From Chelydra serpentina (taxonomy: Eukaryota > Chordata > Testudines > Chelydridae), in contig JBAIAC010000059.1 in the NCBI GenBank assembly GCA_037349315.1, positions 13,796,501-13,860,500 of the forward strand: 64,000 bases of DNA, written 5' to 3'. Under the pieces are notes generated by a model. That model worked only from the letters and a program-made list of their open reading frames with translations. It was not told the DNA's origin and made no database searches. This document shows positions 1 to 11,784 of the stretch, piece by piece. Within the stretch, counting starts at the first letter, position 1. Every line of letters starts with the position of its first letter. The position numbers and the translations under genes are program-made.

Positions 1-30
1 AGCTCGTCTTCGGTTCTGGGACTCCATCAT
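1..30 (-). pseudogene. Myb/SANT-like gene of Harbinger copy A, first ten codons
   Basis: The minus strand from base 30 gives two in-frame ATG codons and then eight more codons before the window edge. The ninth codon is CGA (bases 6-4). In the complete copy the same codon is TGA (41646-41648). This fragment is therefore the in-window evidence for the ancestral state. Whether the rest of this copy's gene is intact cannot be seen. Confidence 0.75.
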
Positions 31-404
31 GGTCTGCTGACGAGATCTGCACTCACTTGCAGCTCACCACGCTGACCAAACAGGAAATGAAATTCAAAAG
101 TTCGCGGGGCTTTTCCCGTGTACCTGGGCAGAGCATTCAAGCTCAGACTGCTGTCCAGAGCGGTCAAATGTTGCACTGTGGGACAGATCCAGGAGGCCAA
201 TACCGTCGAATTGCGTCCACACTAAGCCTAGTTCGATTCGGCAATATTGCTTTAAGCACTAATCCCCTCGTTGGGGGTGGAGTGGCGAGATCAATTTTAA
301 GAGCCCTAGAAGTCGATGTTAATGGCTTCGTCGTGTGGACGGGTGCACGGATCAATCGATATAATGCTAATAAATTCGACCTAAACTTGTAGTGTAGACC
401 AGGG
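1..404 (-). mobile_element. Harbinger element, left end, inverted (copy A, cut by window edge)
   Basis: Read on the minus strand, this stretch closely matches the first ~410 bp of the complete element at 41243-46264. It has the terminal CCCTGGTCTACACTAC, the subterminal TTTAGGTCGAATTTATTAGC, and the untranslated leader up to the first codons of the Myb-like gene. The match runs to base 1, so the rest of the copy lies outside the window. The two copies differ at scattered positions, mainly CpG sites, so they are not a recent duplication. The flank at 405 begins CTTAAG. The plus-strand frame 57-392 is a shadow with no coding meaning. Confidence 0.9.
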
Positions 405-893
405 CTTAAGAGAGTGGGCAGAGGCATTACTCCAATAATCATTGGTGAACTGCTATGGAAATGTTAGAGACAAGGTGGGTGAGGTAGTATTTTTTTATGG
501 GTTTTTTATTGAACCAAATTCTGTTGGTGAGACAAGCTTTCGAGCCACATAGAGCTCTTCTTCAGAAAACATTAACATTTCTAAAGGTCTACCTGTTTAG
601 TTAGGAAAATTCACTTGCTTTGATCTCCTGCCCGCTATGCACTCAATAGCTTTATGGATTACATCATTTTAAAATTCAACACTACCTGACAAGGCGGACA
701 AATACCTCAGAGAAAAAGAAACTTTTCAAAATTAGTTTATATTATGGTTTGATGGTAAGTAACAATGCTGAAAATACTGCAATGTCTCATAAAATTTATA
801 TACAAAAACACTGCATTGTGCTACTTCTGAAAGTATATATATACACAGAGGGAGGGGGAGGGGGGCAGGCAGGCCCATCCCCTGGAATGGTGT
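405..893. other. Stretch without genes; contains one interspersed repeat
   Basis: Bases 462-565 match, in inverse orientation, the segment 37340-37430. Shared landmarks are AGCTTTCGAGCCACA with GAGCTCTTCTTC, and GACAAGGTGGGTGAGGTA. I recognise this as an interspersed repeat but cannot name the family. The remainder is AT-rich with a purine-rich run at 847-872. No coding signal is seen. Confidence 0.5.
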
Positions 894-1068
894 GAGAAGT
901 ATGAAGGGACATATGAATCTTTAGCGCATCTGGCAAGTAATTATCTTGCGACGCCGGCTACAACAGTGCCAATATATTTGAAAATGTAGAAAACATCTAA
1001 AATATGTAAATGGTATTTTATTATTGTTTAATAATGCAATTAATTTTTTTAATTGCTTGACTGCTCTA
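894..1068 (+). mobile_element. hAT transposon 3' end, remnant of transposase C-terminus
   Basis: The frame 894-989 reads a short peptide with the core LASNYLATPATTVP, ending at TAG. This resembles the hAT C-terminal dimerisation region, where a conserved LA-x-x-YL-x-x-PATS-x-P motif is expected. It is followed by an AT-rich tail and an end reading AATTGCTTGACTGCTCTA, whose reverse complement resembles a hAT-type terminus of the TAGGGCTGTCAAGCGATTAA kind. The body is lost on the left, no target duplication is visible, and nothing here could be functional. Confidence 0.5.
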
Positions 1069-1254
1069 AAAATAAGTATTTTTTATTTTGCGTCTTTTAA
1101 ATGTAATGAGCTGACTCTTGGCCATGGATGTGACATACATTATAATGAGACTTTTGAAAAGTAACAGTCTTACCTGTCTTAAGTCAATTTCCTAATATAT
1201 TAACCTTATCAGAATATCAGGGTTCAAGTTAGATTAAATTCTATCAGTGGTTCT

Positions 1255-1620
1255 CAAACTGTGGGTTGGGACCCCTAAGTGGGTCGAGACCCGTTTTAAT
1301 GGGGTTGCCAGGGCTGGCTTAGGCTTTCAGGAGCCCAAGCCCCACCACCCAAGGCTGAAACCAAAGCCAGAGCCGAAGCTTCAGCTCTGGGCGGTGGGGC
1401 TAAGGTTACACGCCCCCCTGCTTGGAGCTGAAGCCCTTGGACTTCGGCTTTGACCCACCCCGCCCGGCGCCCTGGGGCGGTGGTGCTCGGGTTTTCACCT
1501 GAAGCGGTGGTACTCGGGTGGGCTCAGCCTATATGGTTCTCTCCCCTCCCTCCCCCACCAGGATTGTGTAGTAATTTTTGTTATCAGAAGGTGGTCGCAG
1601 TGCAATAAATCTGAGCACCT
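1255..1620 (+). mobile_element. Non-autonomous hAT-like element
   Basis: The left end CAGTGGTTCTCAAACTGTGG is a typical short hAT terminus, followed by GTTGGGACCCCTAAGTGGGT and a GC-rich body with GAAGC/CTTC-type internal repeats. The right end near CTGAGCACCTTG is a degenerate match to the expected inverted terminus. The flanking 8-mers match only partly, so the right boundary is approximate. The open frame 1247-1453 is a by-product of the GC-rich body. Confidence 0.6.
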
Positions 1621-4383
1621 TGTTTTACATCAATAAAAGTAGTCTGCTGCTTTGCTAAATTCAAGCAGAATCAATAAAGTATGTATACCTTATTTATTTA
1701 CTGAGCTTATTGATTTAGAAGTATAGTAGTTATCAATATAAAAGATATATTATTAAATTGATTAAAATGACTTGTTTTAAATCTTGTCTTGCAAAGCTGT
1801 TAAGATGGGGCCTAAAAACATCTTTGCCATTAACTATTCCTCATGCAGCAGAGAAGAAGGGCTGAAGAAGACACTGTCAGGCAAAAACTGGTCCAAACCC
1901 AAGACTAAATTATGTGTTTCCAAGCATACCACAAATACGGTTTTAAATTCACAATGAAAACAGTTTTTATGAAAATTCATATTCCCCAGAAGTGTTCACA
2001 ACACCAACTTCATGGCATTGTTCTAGTGCATTACGAGTTGAATGCAAAATTGATCAGCTATGGAAAATTTGTTATCCAAGTTCCATTCTGGATCCTGACC
2101 TCTCTAAATGTGGAGGTTAATCCATATAAGAGCCCAGATCCTACTCTTGTAAAGGAGGGGAACAAGAAAGTATGCCAGACTCCTTGCCAAGAGACTTACC
2201 CACTGCAAAACTTGAGGTGGGGGAACTCAAACTTCTTCCTGACCAACGTATGACGGGGGCAAAAAAAAAATAAAAATCCTTGATTTATAAATTCAGGTCA
2301 CTGAAGAGGACTGACCCACCTTTACAGAGGGGTATCCAGAGCCATGTTGGCTGGTATAAGGAGATGTGGAAGTTTCAACATACCATCCAGACTCAGAGTT
2401 CCTTTTCCTGACAGTCAGAGGGACTGTGGGCAGGAAACAGTTACGACAGGGCTTAGTTGTGGGAAGACTTCCCTTCTACAGTTCACAAAAGCTTCTCCTC
2501 ACAGACTGTGCATTTCTAGTCCTTTTGTTTGCTCCATTTTGTTATCCATCAGGAACACAGACCCACTTCTCCAATTGGGAGAGAAATCATGAACCATAAA
2601 TGAGGAAACAAAAGTAAAAATACACAATCTACTTTTACTATCCAAACAGAAAAGTGCAAGAAGTAAACTATGAATAGAGGGAAAGGATTTTTACAATTTC
2701 TAGTTTTAATAATCTAAAATGTTTCAGCAAAATAGGCAAGGACTTTTTTTTTAATTTTAACAACAAAGTGTTTCTTTCAATGTCATTATCTTCTCCAGTT
2801 AAATTCAGCACAGATATCTTTGGACGTTTCATGCACTCAGAATACTATTTTATGAATATGCTGAGTACTTTTCCTGGACTACGCATCATAAGTCTTATTC
2901 TTTAAAATACAGTTAGAAAAAAAGTTTCACTTTTGTGCTATGCCTGTAGATGGTTTTTGAAATTTCATTTTGGCTAAACCTATTTGTCCAAAAAAATAAT
3001 TTATTTTTAAATAATCATTTTTCAGAACTATTAGAATTCATTCCAATCTTGCATTTCACTTGTATGTTTAAGTCAAAATTTCCAACATGTATGACAGGAT
3101 TTGTGATCATAAAGATGAAAGAGTAATTATGATCTCGTACCTTTAGTGTGAATTAAGTGTTTTGGGGTATAAGCAACAGTCTCTAAGGACAATTGCCTGA
3201 TGTGTAATAAATTTAAAAGCCACATTCTTCACATAAGTCTTAGTATTCTTTCCTATTTTAGCACATCCAACTCATGGCTAGCATGGCATCTACGTTTTCT
3301 GTCACCTCTCACTGTGACCATACAGTATATTTACCAGTGAATTCTCTTCAGTGAAGACCATCCACACTTTAGTAAAACAATGGAGTGTTCCTAGAGGAAA
3401 TCTGTGATTAATAATGCTCTGGCAGCTATATTACCATCACGAACAACCACCAGTCCACTCTACATATTTTAAGTGTGGATCAAAAAACTTTTAGTATTAT
3501 TAGTTATCTATATTGAAAGTTTTCTACAGCAGAATTACTCACCACTTATTACAAAAAAATTATTAAAGACTCTCAAACAAATATTTCAGCTAGTTCAACT
3601 ATCCACAGAAAAATCTGGTCTGTTCTTATGCTCTCAATTGGTTTCATTAAGTAATATCACTGGGCAACATCAAATCTAGGATCTGAAAGTAGGTAGCGGA
3701 CAAATTTACTTCTTTAATAAAATTGATTAAACAGTAAAGTGTTTATGAAATCAGTAAACTTTTAAAAAAATATAACAAACAGGCTCTTCTCCTAAACTTG
3801 AACCTATGAAACGATAATAGCCACAGACTGTAGTGCTGAACAATGGTGATTTAGCATTGTTCAGTGCATGAAAAAAGAACCAACAGACAAAGCAAAGTAT
3901 TCAATTTGATCATTTAAAACTGCTCACCGGGAACTGAGACTAGTCAGGCAATCCTTCTGCTTTCTGGCACATTTAGAAGTATTTCTCTTGTAATTAGGTT
4001 TAGGCCTGAAACATCTGGAGAGCATGCAGTTATAGCACAAACCCATTCTATACCATGACATCTCTTTTCCACAATTTAATAAAATATATTTGCCATCTCT
4101 CAGGAAAGATTTTCACTACACACATCTTTGAGCTAAGCTGGTCTATAAAATGAATGTTAAGTGAAAACCTTGAGTTAAATGTCACCAGTTACATCACATG
4201 AAATGGAATGTATGTGATGTCCCTGTACAAGTCACATCCTCCCACTAGAGCAGTAAATTTGAATGGCTGCTTTTATATTTCTTGTTTACAAAAAGGAATA
4301 AAATATTTTGTGCCTGAATTTTAATAATGCAAAGACTTTCAAACACAAAAGTATCTCCCCACACACCAAAACAATGCTCCATC
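1621..4383. other. AT-rich stretch, no recognised feature
   Basis: I searched both strands for exon-like frames with splice sites and for repeat termini and saw none that I can support. Short frames at 1912-2253 and 2344-2599 have no family resemblance. It may be intron or intergenic DNA. Confidence 0.5.
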
Positions 4384-4391
4384 ATTTAGAA

Positions 4392-4852
4392 CAAACTCAA
4401 ATTACCACGAGGACCGCATGAGGACTAGTGCATTTGCCCGAGGGCCGCATCACTGACCCCGCTCCCTCGCTGCCCCAGGCCCCGCCCCCACTCCACCCCT
4501 TCCATTAGGCTCCGCCCCTTCTCCACCCCCTCCCCTGAGCGCGTGGCTCCCTGCTCCTCCTCCCTCCCTCCCAGAAACCGTGAAGCCGCCAGACAGCTGT
4601 TCTGTCGGCGGAACTTCAGAACGTAACTCGGGGGGGGGGCGCGGGGAGCCTGGCGGAGCGCTTCCCTGTGCCTCGCCGGGCTCCCCACACGCCCCCCCCA
4701 CTCCCCCGAGTTACATTCTGAAGTTCCGCCGCCAGAACAGCTGTCTGGCGGCTTCGCGGTTTCTGGGAGGAAGTGGGGAGGAGCGGGAAGCGCGCACACA
4801 GGGGAGGAGTGGGGGAGCATGCGGCCTGCAGGCTGCCTGTTTGAGACCCCTG
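4392..4852 (+). mobile_element. Non-autonomous hAT element with 9-bp loss at its left terminus
   Basis: Sister of the element at 6077-6623. Both share CTCAAATTACCACGAGG near the left end and TGTTTGAGACCCCTG at the right end. The 8-bp target duplication ATTTAGAA is intact at 4384-4391 and 4853-4860, but the left terminus starts CAAACTC instead of CAGGAGTCTCAAACTC. An internal inverted repeat (4571-4636 against 4705-4768, about 65 bp arms) can form a GC-rich hairpin around the motif CCAGACAGCTGTTCTG. The long minus-strand frame 4425-5018 is an artefact of this GC-rich body. Confidence 0.85.
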
Positions 4853-4860
4853 ATTTAGAA

Positions 4861-5589
4861 GGTGCTTGAGAAGAAAAGTCAACTGTGGGATAGGAGAATA
4901 TAAAACTGAAAAAGCAAAAGCAACACAGAGCTCCCATTTCTCTACCTCCCTGGGTTGTCCTGATGATAAATTCATTATAGATTGTGAGGTACTCAGATAA
5001 TATGGTATTGAGGGCCATATAACTACCTCATAAAAATCTTTTTTAATGTATAAGCCTATATTACAATGTTTTGTTAGTAATCCATGTATGCTTATGTACA
5101 GACATTACTGTCTCCTCTAAAGGGATATGAAACATGGAATAGAACTCTGTACTTAAAATCACCCCCAAACCACTCTTAAGCTATACCTACCATCACTACA
5201 GAAAAGGTTGGTGAGAAGACTTTACACTTGAACTGGTAAAAGAATTTGGATTTTTTTTAAACAATTTTGCAAAGTTGCTAAAAAACATAATAAGGACATA
5301 TCTGACATAAGTATGTACAGTGTCTCAATCTGTGATAGCAAACAGAGGGTTAGAGTAAAAATTAAGTAAAATTTTAAATTTATGGTTCATGATTCTCTTG
5401 ACCACAATCTCTCAAGACATTTTTCTACCACCTAAAATTTAGAGGGTAAAGCAGCTTTAGATCATAAATGCTACAACTATTAAACAATATAATATTTTTT
5501 TTCAAATCATAGTTGAGTCCTGATTAACTTTGCCTAAAATAAGGGTTATAAGCAAAATGAGGCAAATATAGCTGCACTAATGCTCAAGG
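4861..5589. other. AT-rich stretch, nothing recognised
   Basis: There is no open frame of interest and no repeat terminus that I can support. It separates the hAT element from the CR1 relic. Confidence 0.5.
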
Positions 5590-6076
5590 TTTAGGGTTCA
5601 AAATGACAGTGACTTTCCAATTTGTCCACATCTTTCCTGAATATCCCTTTCCGAAGTACTCCTTCCTAGGCAGTCATTTCCCATTTTGTATGGGTGCAAC
5701 TGATTGTGCCTTCCTAAGTGGAGTACTTTGCAATTGTCCTTATTGAATTTCATCCTATTTACTTCAGACCATTTCTCCAGTTTGTCCAGACCATTTTGAA
5801 TTTTAATCCTATCTTCCAAACACCTTGTAACCCCTCCCAGCTTGGTATCATCCACAAATTTTATAAGTGTACTCTCTGTCATTATCTAAATCATTGATGA
5901 ATATATTGAACAGAACTAGACCCAGAACTGATCCCTGCGGGACCACACTCAATATGCCCCTCTAGCTTGACTGTGAACCACTGGTAACTGCACTCGCGAA
6001 CGATTTTCCAACAAGTTATGCACCCACCTTATAGTAGCTCCAACTAGGTTGTATTTCTCTATGCCATTATCTAAAT

Positions 6077-6623
6077 CAGGAGTCTCAAACTCAAATTACC
6101 ACGAGGGCCGCATGAGGACTACTGCATTGGCCCGAGGGCCGCACCACTGACCCCGCCCCCTCGCTGCCCCCGGCCCCGCCCCCACTCCACCCCTTCCATT
6201 AGGCCCCGCCCCTTCTCCACCCCCTCCCGATCGTGCAGCTCCCCACTCCTCCCCCCTCCCTCCCAGAAGCCGCTAGACAGCTGTTCTGGCGGCAGGAACT
6301 GCCTGGGAGTAAAAATAGAACCTTGGAGCAGCGCGGAGGGAACGGGGATCTTAGCGGCCACAGAATGTAACTGGGTGGGGAGCGGGGGTGAGGGGAGTTG
6401 GCGGCCATAGGACGTAACTGGGAGGGGGGGCCCGGCAGCCCGCCTCTTCTCCCCCCCCCCCCTCCCGTGTGCGCGCTTCCCGCTCCTCCCCAGAAACCGC
6501 GAAGCCGCCAGACAGCTGTTCTGGCGGCGGAACTTCAGAACGTACCTCGGGGGAGCAGGGGGGCACAGGGAGCCCGGCGGGCCACAAGGAAGCGCTCCAC
6601 AGGCCACGTGTTTGAGACCCCTG
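6077..6623 (+). mobile_element. Non-autonomous hAT element nested in CR1
   Basis: It starts CAGGAGTCTCAAACTC and ends GTTTGAGACCCCTG, with a perfect 8-bp target duplication ATCTAAAT at 6069-6076 and 6624-6631. The body is GC-rich and carries the same AGACAGCTGTTCTGGCGGC palindromic modules as the sister at 4392-4852. It has no transposase of its own. Removing it rejoins the CR1 sequence. Frames at 6119-6607 and 6351-6740 are compositional. Confidence 0.92.
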
Positions 6624-6788
6624 ATCTAAATCATGGATGAAGATACTGAAGAGAATCAGACCCAAGTCAGATCCCTGCAGGACCCCACTTGATACACATT
6701 TCCACATTGACTGCAAACCATTGATAACTATTCTAAGCATGGTTTGCCAACCAGTTGTACACCCACCTTATAGTAGGCTTGTCTAGGC

Positions 6789-7344
6789 CAGTAGTTCTGA
6801 AACATATTTGATCAGGCCCTCCCTTCCTTGTGTCTGTAGTTGTTTACAATGCTCCCCCTCCTCGGAACAAGTACATATACTGACACCGAGCTCTGAAGGC
6901 AGAGTGGAGAGCAGCGGCTGCTGGCTGGGTGCCCAGTTCTAAAGGCAGTGCCACACCAGCAGTAGCACAGAAGTAAGGGTGTCAATGTGAAAAGCGATAT
7001 TAGTCTATCACTTTTCACAGCAAAAGTAGCATCCCATTGCCCCCCTTATTTCCGCACTGCCACTGCTACCCGGGACTGACAGATGGAGCCCCCTTACCTC
7101 CAGGTGAGGGACTGGGATAGGGAGGAGAGCCCAAGCCCAGGTGGCAGGGCTCCAGCTGTCCTCTTTATTCCCGCTTCTCGGGTGTGCACGGCCCTTCTGC
7201 ACAAGCCCCAGCCACCTGCGGCTGACAGCCAGAGCTCTTAAAAAAAAAAAAGAAAGAAAAAAAAAAAAGCACATAGCTTGTGCTTCTCTTGACATATTCC
7301 TGTGCCTCCCTGTGGAGGCCCACCCCATAGTTTGAGAACCGCTG
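6789..7344 (+). mobile_element. Non-autonomous hAT element nested in CR1
   Basis: The termini are CAGTAGTTCTGAAAC and GTTTGAGAACCGCTG. The target duplication is GTCTAGGC (6781-6788) against GTGTAGGC (7345-7352), one mismatch in eight. It interrupts the CR1 reverse transcriptase just upstream of the SKAFD motif. An A-rich run lies at 7240-7268. Its termini are related to those at 1255, 13701 and 15462. Confidence 0.85.
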
Positions 7345-7830
7345 GTGTAGGCTATATTTCCCTAGTTTGCTTATGAGAAGGTCATATGAGACAATATCAA
7401 AAGCCTTACTAACATTAAGATTTATCACATGTACTGCTTCCCCTCAATCCTCAAGGCTTGTTACCTTGTCAAAGAAGGATGTTAGGTTTGTTTGACATAA
7501 TTTGCTCTTGACAAATCCATGTTGACTGTTGCTTATCACATTATCTTTAGGCACTTACAAATTTTTTGATGGATTGATTATTTGCTCCATTATCTTTCCA
7601 AGAACTGAAGTTAAGATGGCTGGTCTATAACTCTCTGGGTTCTCCTTATTCCCTTGTTTATAGACAGGTGCTATATTTGCCCTTTTCCCATCCTCTGGGA
7701 TTGCTCCTGTCCTCCATGAGGTCTCAAAGTTAATCGCTAATGGTTAGAGATCAAGTCAGCCACTTCCTTTAGTATTTTAGAATGCATTTAATCAGGCCCT
7801 ACTGACTTAAAGACATCTAATTTTTCTGGA

Positions 7831-8068
7831 CCCTGGTCTACACTGCAAAATTACTTTGGTATAACTACGTCTCTCAGGGCATGTGAATAATCCAGACCCC
7901 TGAATGATAGTTATACCGATTTAAGTGCTTCTTCCGCCAACATAGCTACCGCCTCTCAGAGGTGGAGTTATTAAGACAACAGCAGAGCTTTCTCCTTTCA
8001 GCTTAGAGCATCATCAGCACTACAATGGTGCAGTTGCGCCAATGTAAATTTGTAGTGTAGACCTGCCC
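7831..8068 (+). mobile_element. Harbinger-like MITE nested in CR1
   Basis: The left end is CCCTGGTCTACACTGC and the right end TTGTAGTGTAGACCTGCCC. The terminal core GTCTACACT is shared with the full Harbinger at 41243-46264. The element is about 240 bp and has no coding content. A clean 3-bp target duplication is not evident. CR1 sequence continues on both sides. Confidence 0.75.
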
Positions 8069-8174
8069 TTAGTAATGCTCAATTTGTTCTCTCTCTATTT
8101 TAGCCTCAGATCCTACTGCATTTACACGGATGTTCACTATGTTAGTCATCCGATCACTCCTAAACTTTCTGGTG

Positions 8175-8199
8175 AAAAAAAAAAAAAAAAAAAAAAAAA
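8175..8199 (+). repeat. Poly(A) tract, 25 A
   Basis: An uninterrupted A run inside the CR1 relic. Since CR1 here is antisense, it is not the element's own tail. It is probably an expanded homopolymer. Confidence 0.95.
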
Positions 8200-9330
8200 G
8201 GCATTTAACACTTCAACCATTGCTGTGGGTTTTGCTATGGTCTTTCCTGCCTCATTGAATAATGGGCCTACTCTGTCCTTCGTCTTCCTCTGGCTTAATG
8301 TATTTGTAAAATGCGTTTGTGGTACCCTTTATATCCTTAGCTAGTTTAATCTCATTTTGTGCCTTGGCCTAATTTTCTGCCCCCATGCTTTTCTTTTCAT
8401 ATATATTTATCCTTTGTAGTTTGACCTATTTTCCACTTTTTGTTTGGGGTTGTTTTTGTGGGGTTTTTTTTATTTGTTTTGAGTTTCAGGTTGTTGTAGA
8501 TGTCCTAATTAAGTGAAGGTGGTCTCTTATGATGCTTCTTATCTTTCCTATGCATTGGGATAGCTTGCTCTTGGGCTCTCAATGTCTCTTTACAAAACCG
8601 CCAACTCTCGTGAACTCTTTTTTCCATTAGACTTACTTCCCACAGGCTCCTGCCTACCAATTCTCTTTGAGTTTGCTAAAATCCACCTTCTTGAAGTCCA
8701 TTTTCTTCATTCTGCTGTTTTCCCGCCTACCATTCCTTGAAATCATGAACTCTATCACTTCATGAGCACCGTCACCCAAGCTGCCTTCCATTTTCAAATT
8801 TTCAAACAGTTCCTCCCTATTTATTAGATTCAAATCTAGAGCAGCCCCTCTCCCTAGTCAATTTCTCCACCTTCTGTAATAAAAAGTTGTCTCTTAACAC
8901 ATTCCAAGAACTTGTGATAATACAGCAGGGCACAGGTTATTTTCTCAACGGGTGTCTGGGTAGTTGAAGTCCCCCATCACCACCAAGTCCTGTGCTTTGG
9001 ATGATGATTATTTTTTTTTGGTTATTTATAAAAGCCTCATCCACCTCTTCTTCCTGGTTTGGTGGTCTATAGTAGACCCCTACCACCACACTTTTTTTAC
9101 CCCATTTATCCTTAGCCAGAATCTTTCAACAGGTCTGGCCCACACATCTATCTCAACCTCAGCACAAGTGTATACATCTTTGATATACAAGGCAACACCT
9201 CCTCACTTTTTTCTCTGCCTGTCCTTCCTGAACAAGCTGTACTCTTCTATACCAATATTCCAGTCACGTAAATTATTTCACCACATCTCTGTGATGCCAA
9301 TTATGTCATAATTGTGATTGAGTTTTCTTC

Positions 9331-9579
9331 ATGGACTACAGATTACCTCAGATTTAAGGGGGTGGGAGAAGCAATAAACATGCTGCCATGAAAATAACTA
9401 AACTTCCTGGAAGGATCAAACACTTGGCCCTAGCTACTGCACCAAACTTTTAAGTTAGCACTTTTATTTTAAAAAAATTGTTCATTCCCATAGCACTGAT
9501 ATCTACTTCGGCAATGAATGAAAGAATGGCATTATGTGGGAAAACAGGAAATGCACTTTTTTTTAAATCATACAGGTCC
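9331..9579. other. Spacer between CR1 and gypsy relics
   Basis: AT-rich with no recognisable feature. Confidence 0.4.
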
Positions 9580-10930
9580 CAAGGGTAGGGGTAAGCTGTC
9601 AGTCTTGATGTCAGGTCATGGCCTTAGGCTGTAGGGGGATTTGCAGGGCGTGGGCCACTGCAATGTCTAAAAAATTATCTGCCCCTGATCAGGACCTGCT
9701 GTATTGGCATTGAGCAAGCCTCTCCAAGATACACAATTGGATCAATACTTGCAGTTACAAGACCTTCTTGGGAAGCTGATCAGAGTGGAGATCTGAAGCT
9801 TGGGGGCGTCTTTTGACTCGAGGCCCAGGACATCTCAGCCTTAATTTCCTCCCGCAGGCCCCATCAAAACTGGTGGTGGTGTGCTGCCACATTCCATTCA
9901 GTGTCTGTGATAAGCCAGTGGAAATCTCCCTACTGAAGCTTCCTTAAAGCAGCATTTGCCAAGTGGACACAATGAGGGTCATCAATAAACTGACAACATC
10001 GACTGAAGAAAATGTCTTTCACAATACCAGAATATTGCTCTCCAACAAAGGGGAGGCCAAATTCAACACTTCCCCTGACAGTAGACTAGCTATCATGCCT
10101 ACTTTGGCCTGGTCAGAAGTGTAGGACTGGAAACTAAGTAAGAACTGGAGGCAGCACTGATTCATGAAATCCTGAAACCTCTGATGATTACCATCAAATC
10201 ATTCCAGCAGGGGTATCGAGAGACTCTTTTCAGGGCTGATACTATGGGTTGTGCCCACAGCACTGTATTTTCAATGCAGAGTTCACTCAACCGCTCCTGC
10301 AACAGTTGGGTCTCAGTGTTCAATTGTGCAACTTGAGTCTGTGGTTGTTGGCTGTCCACCAAGAGGCAAGTGGCCCATTCGGGAGAGCCCAGTTCTTTTT
10401 GGAGCGGAAGTTGACCAATTGTCTCCATCCTCGTTCTTTCACTGGGCCCATCTTTTGGGGTTGTGGTCCACACAAACTGTAGGGCCAGTACATAGGCAGC
10501 CGGGTTGAGTGGCTAACAACCTGGTTCAGGAGAGCCATGTTCAGGTTACTCGGAAACAGTCTAGACCCAACTAAACTAATCCAGACAGGGTCAGGAACTA
10601 TTTGGGTCACCAGAAGTCAGGCCAAGGTCAGGATACTGAGAATCAAGGAGTCTGTAGTGCCAGGTGAGGGGTCCGAGCAGCAACCAGGTAGAGCTCAGTT
10701 GTGCAAACAACTTACTGTGCCTCTCTTTGGGTTTAAAAAGGAAGTCCTGACCAATCAGAGGTCCCAGTCTTCCTCCAATCAGGGCCCAAGGGAGGCCTCC
10801 CTGATATAGCTTCAGGTTTCATGGTCTTTCCATCCAATCAGATGGTAGTGAGCAACTGGGTGAAAGCAAGGAGGCATCAGCTGACTGGGATCCCCACAGA
10901 CCCAAGGTCAAGGCATGTATGGTCATGACA
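9580..10930 (-). pseudogene. Ty3/gypsy-type gag-protease relic with 5' leader
   Basis: The frame runs on the minus strand from about 10473. The first part has a leucine- and glutamine-rich coiled-coil-like segment (TQVAQLNTETQLLQERL), as in the N-terminus of vertebrate Sushi-type gypsy Gag. It is followed at about 10150-10030 by LLSFQSYTSDQAKVGMIASL and a GEVLNLASPLLE segment, the hallmark of the retrotransposon Gag core. Near 9690-9610 the peptide SGADNFLDIAVAHALQIPL matches the retropepsin region that precedes pol. Several in-frame stops and shifts are present. 10481-10930 (minus-strand upstream) has a TATA-like context and promoter-like composition and may be LTR or leader, but I cannot mark LTR ends. 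No reverse transcriptase follows. Confidence 0.7.
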
Positions 10931-11784
10931 ATTAAAGTTAAACTGGTGCAACTTTGAGTCGATAGGGCCTTAGTCTTGAGTGGCAACTAACTCCTGTGTC
11001 TGCAAGATTTGTTTGCCTTGCTCTCAGATGCTTTAAAAACTTTGAGGAAGCCCATTCCAGCTACAAGCGAAGTTATAAGCAGTAGCTATTAAACTTCTTA
11101 AATAAAGTCATGTGTGGCTGACCGGGGGGGGGGGGGGGGGGGGGGGGGAGGGACAAAAAAAAAAAAAACTCTTCCCTACTGGAGATAGCAAAAAATTGGA
11201 AAATAACTACCACACAGCTTTTTCTAAGCAAGTACATTTATTCTTAAGGTGAAAGTATTACAGAGAAAATATTAAAATAATTAAAGAATCTACATGCATG
11301 CTAATGTTTACCAGAGATCACCCCAACACCAGTAAGGGCTCTCAGAGGAGTCAGTCCTTCATACTCCATCAGTGGGTTTTTCTGTGGTCACAAGTTCATA
11401 ATAGCTGTTAGCTCAGAACAAGCACACTCATGAATCTGAGAATTGCTCTTTTATGCTCTGATCTTGTCCTCCTGTAACTGGTGATGAGCAGACAAAGGTC
11501 CTCTCCTCAGGGCGAAGCTTCAAAAGGTTGAATTCTTGCATTTCCAGAAGGGAATTTCCAGGGATTTCTTAACTTAAAATGTTCACTCGTCTGGGCACAT
11601 GGTTTCAAATAATTCATGGAATTAGTCAGGTCTCTTTCACTACCACCTCCACCCTCCCAGAGATGTTACATACAATCCCACATGCACATACATTTGCATT
11701 TTCAATGAATTCAATGAACTCCTGTGATCCTAAAACTTAATTCAATAAGGTCTGTCCAGTATATTGCAGGAAATTGCCCTGTCA
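10931..11784. other. Stretch with a long G homopolymer, otherwise nothing recognised
   Basis: It contains the 25-G run listed separately and an A run at 11155-11168. No coding or repeat-terminus signal is seen. Confidence 0.4.
11124..11148 (+). repeat. Poly(G) tract, 25 G
   Basis: A single uninterrupted run of 25 G, followed shortly by an A run. Such a run can form G-quadruplex structures, and its length in an assembly is unreliable. Confidence 0.95.

Larger units (their letters stand above)
5590..9330 (-). pseudogene. CR1-type LINE, endonuclease plus reverse transcriptase relic
   Basis: Read on the minus strand, the order is endonuclease then reverse transcriptase. Near 9000 the frame gives VMGDFNYPDTR, the CR1 endonuclease motif. 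Around 8770 the expected SDH triad is GAH, so a key residue is lost. Downstream, 7600-7700 gives ENPESYRPAILTSVLGKIME. At 7400 LNVSKAFD stands where LDFSKAFD with the catalytic Asp is usual. At 5840-5860 FVDDTKLGG keeps the polymerase Asp pair, followed by MKFNKDNCKVLHLGRHN. Stops and frameshifts occur throughout, so this is an old dead copy. Three younger DNA elements interrupt it: 6077-6623, 6789-7344 and 7831-8068. A 25-A run lies at 8175-8199. Product names come from family motifs, and the ends are approximate. Confidence 0.85.

Noticed and set aside
4425..5018. 197-codon minus-strand frame
   Set aside because: It lies across a GC-rich MITE and its flank, with no resemblance to any protein family and no conserved start.
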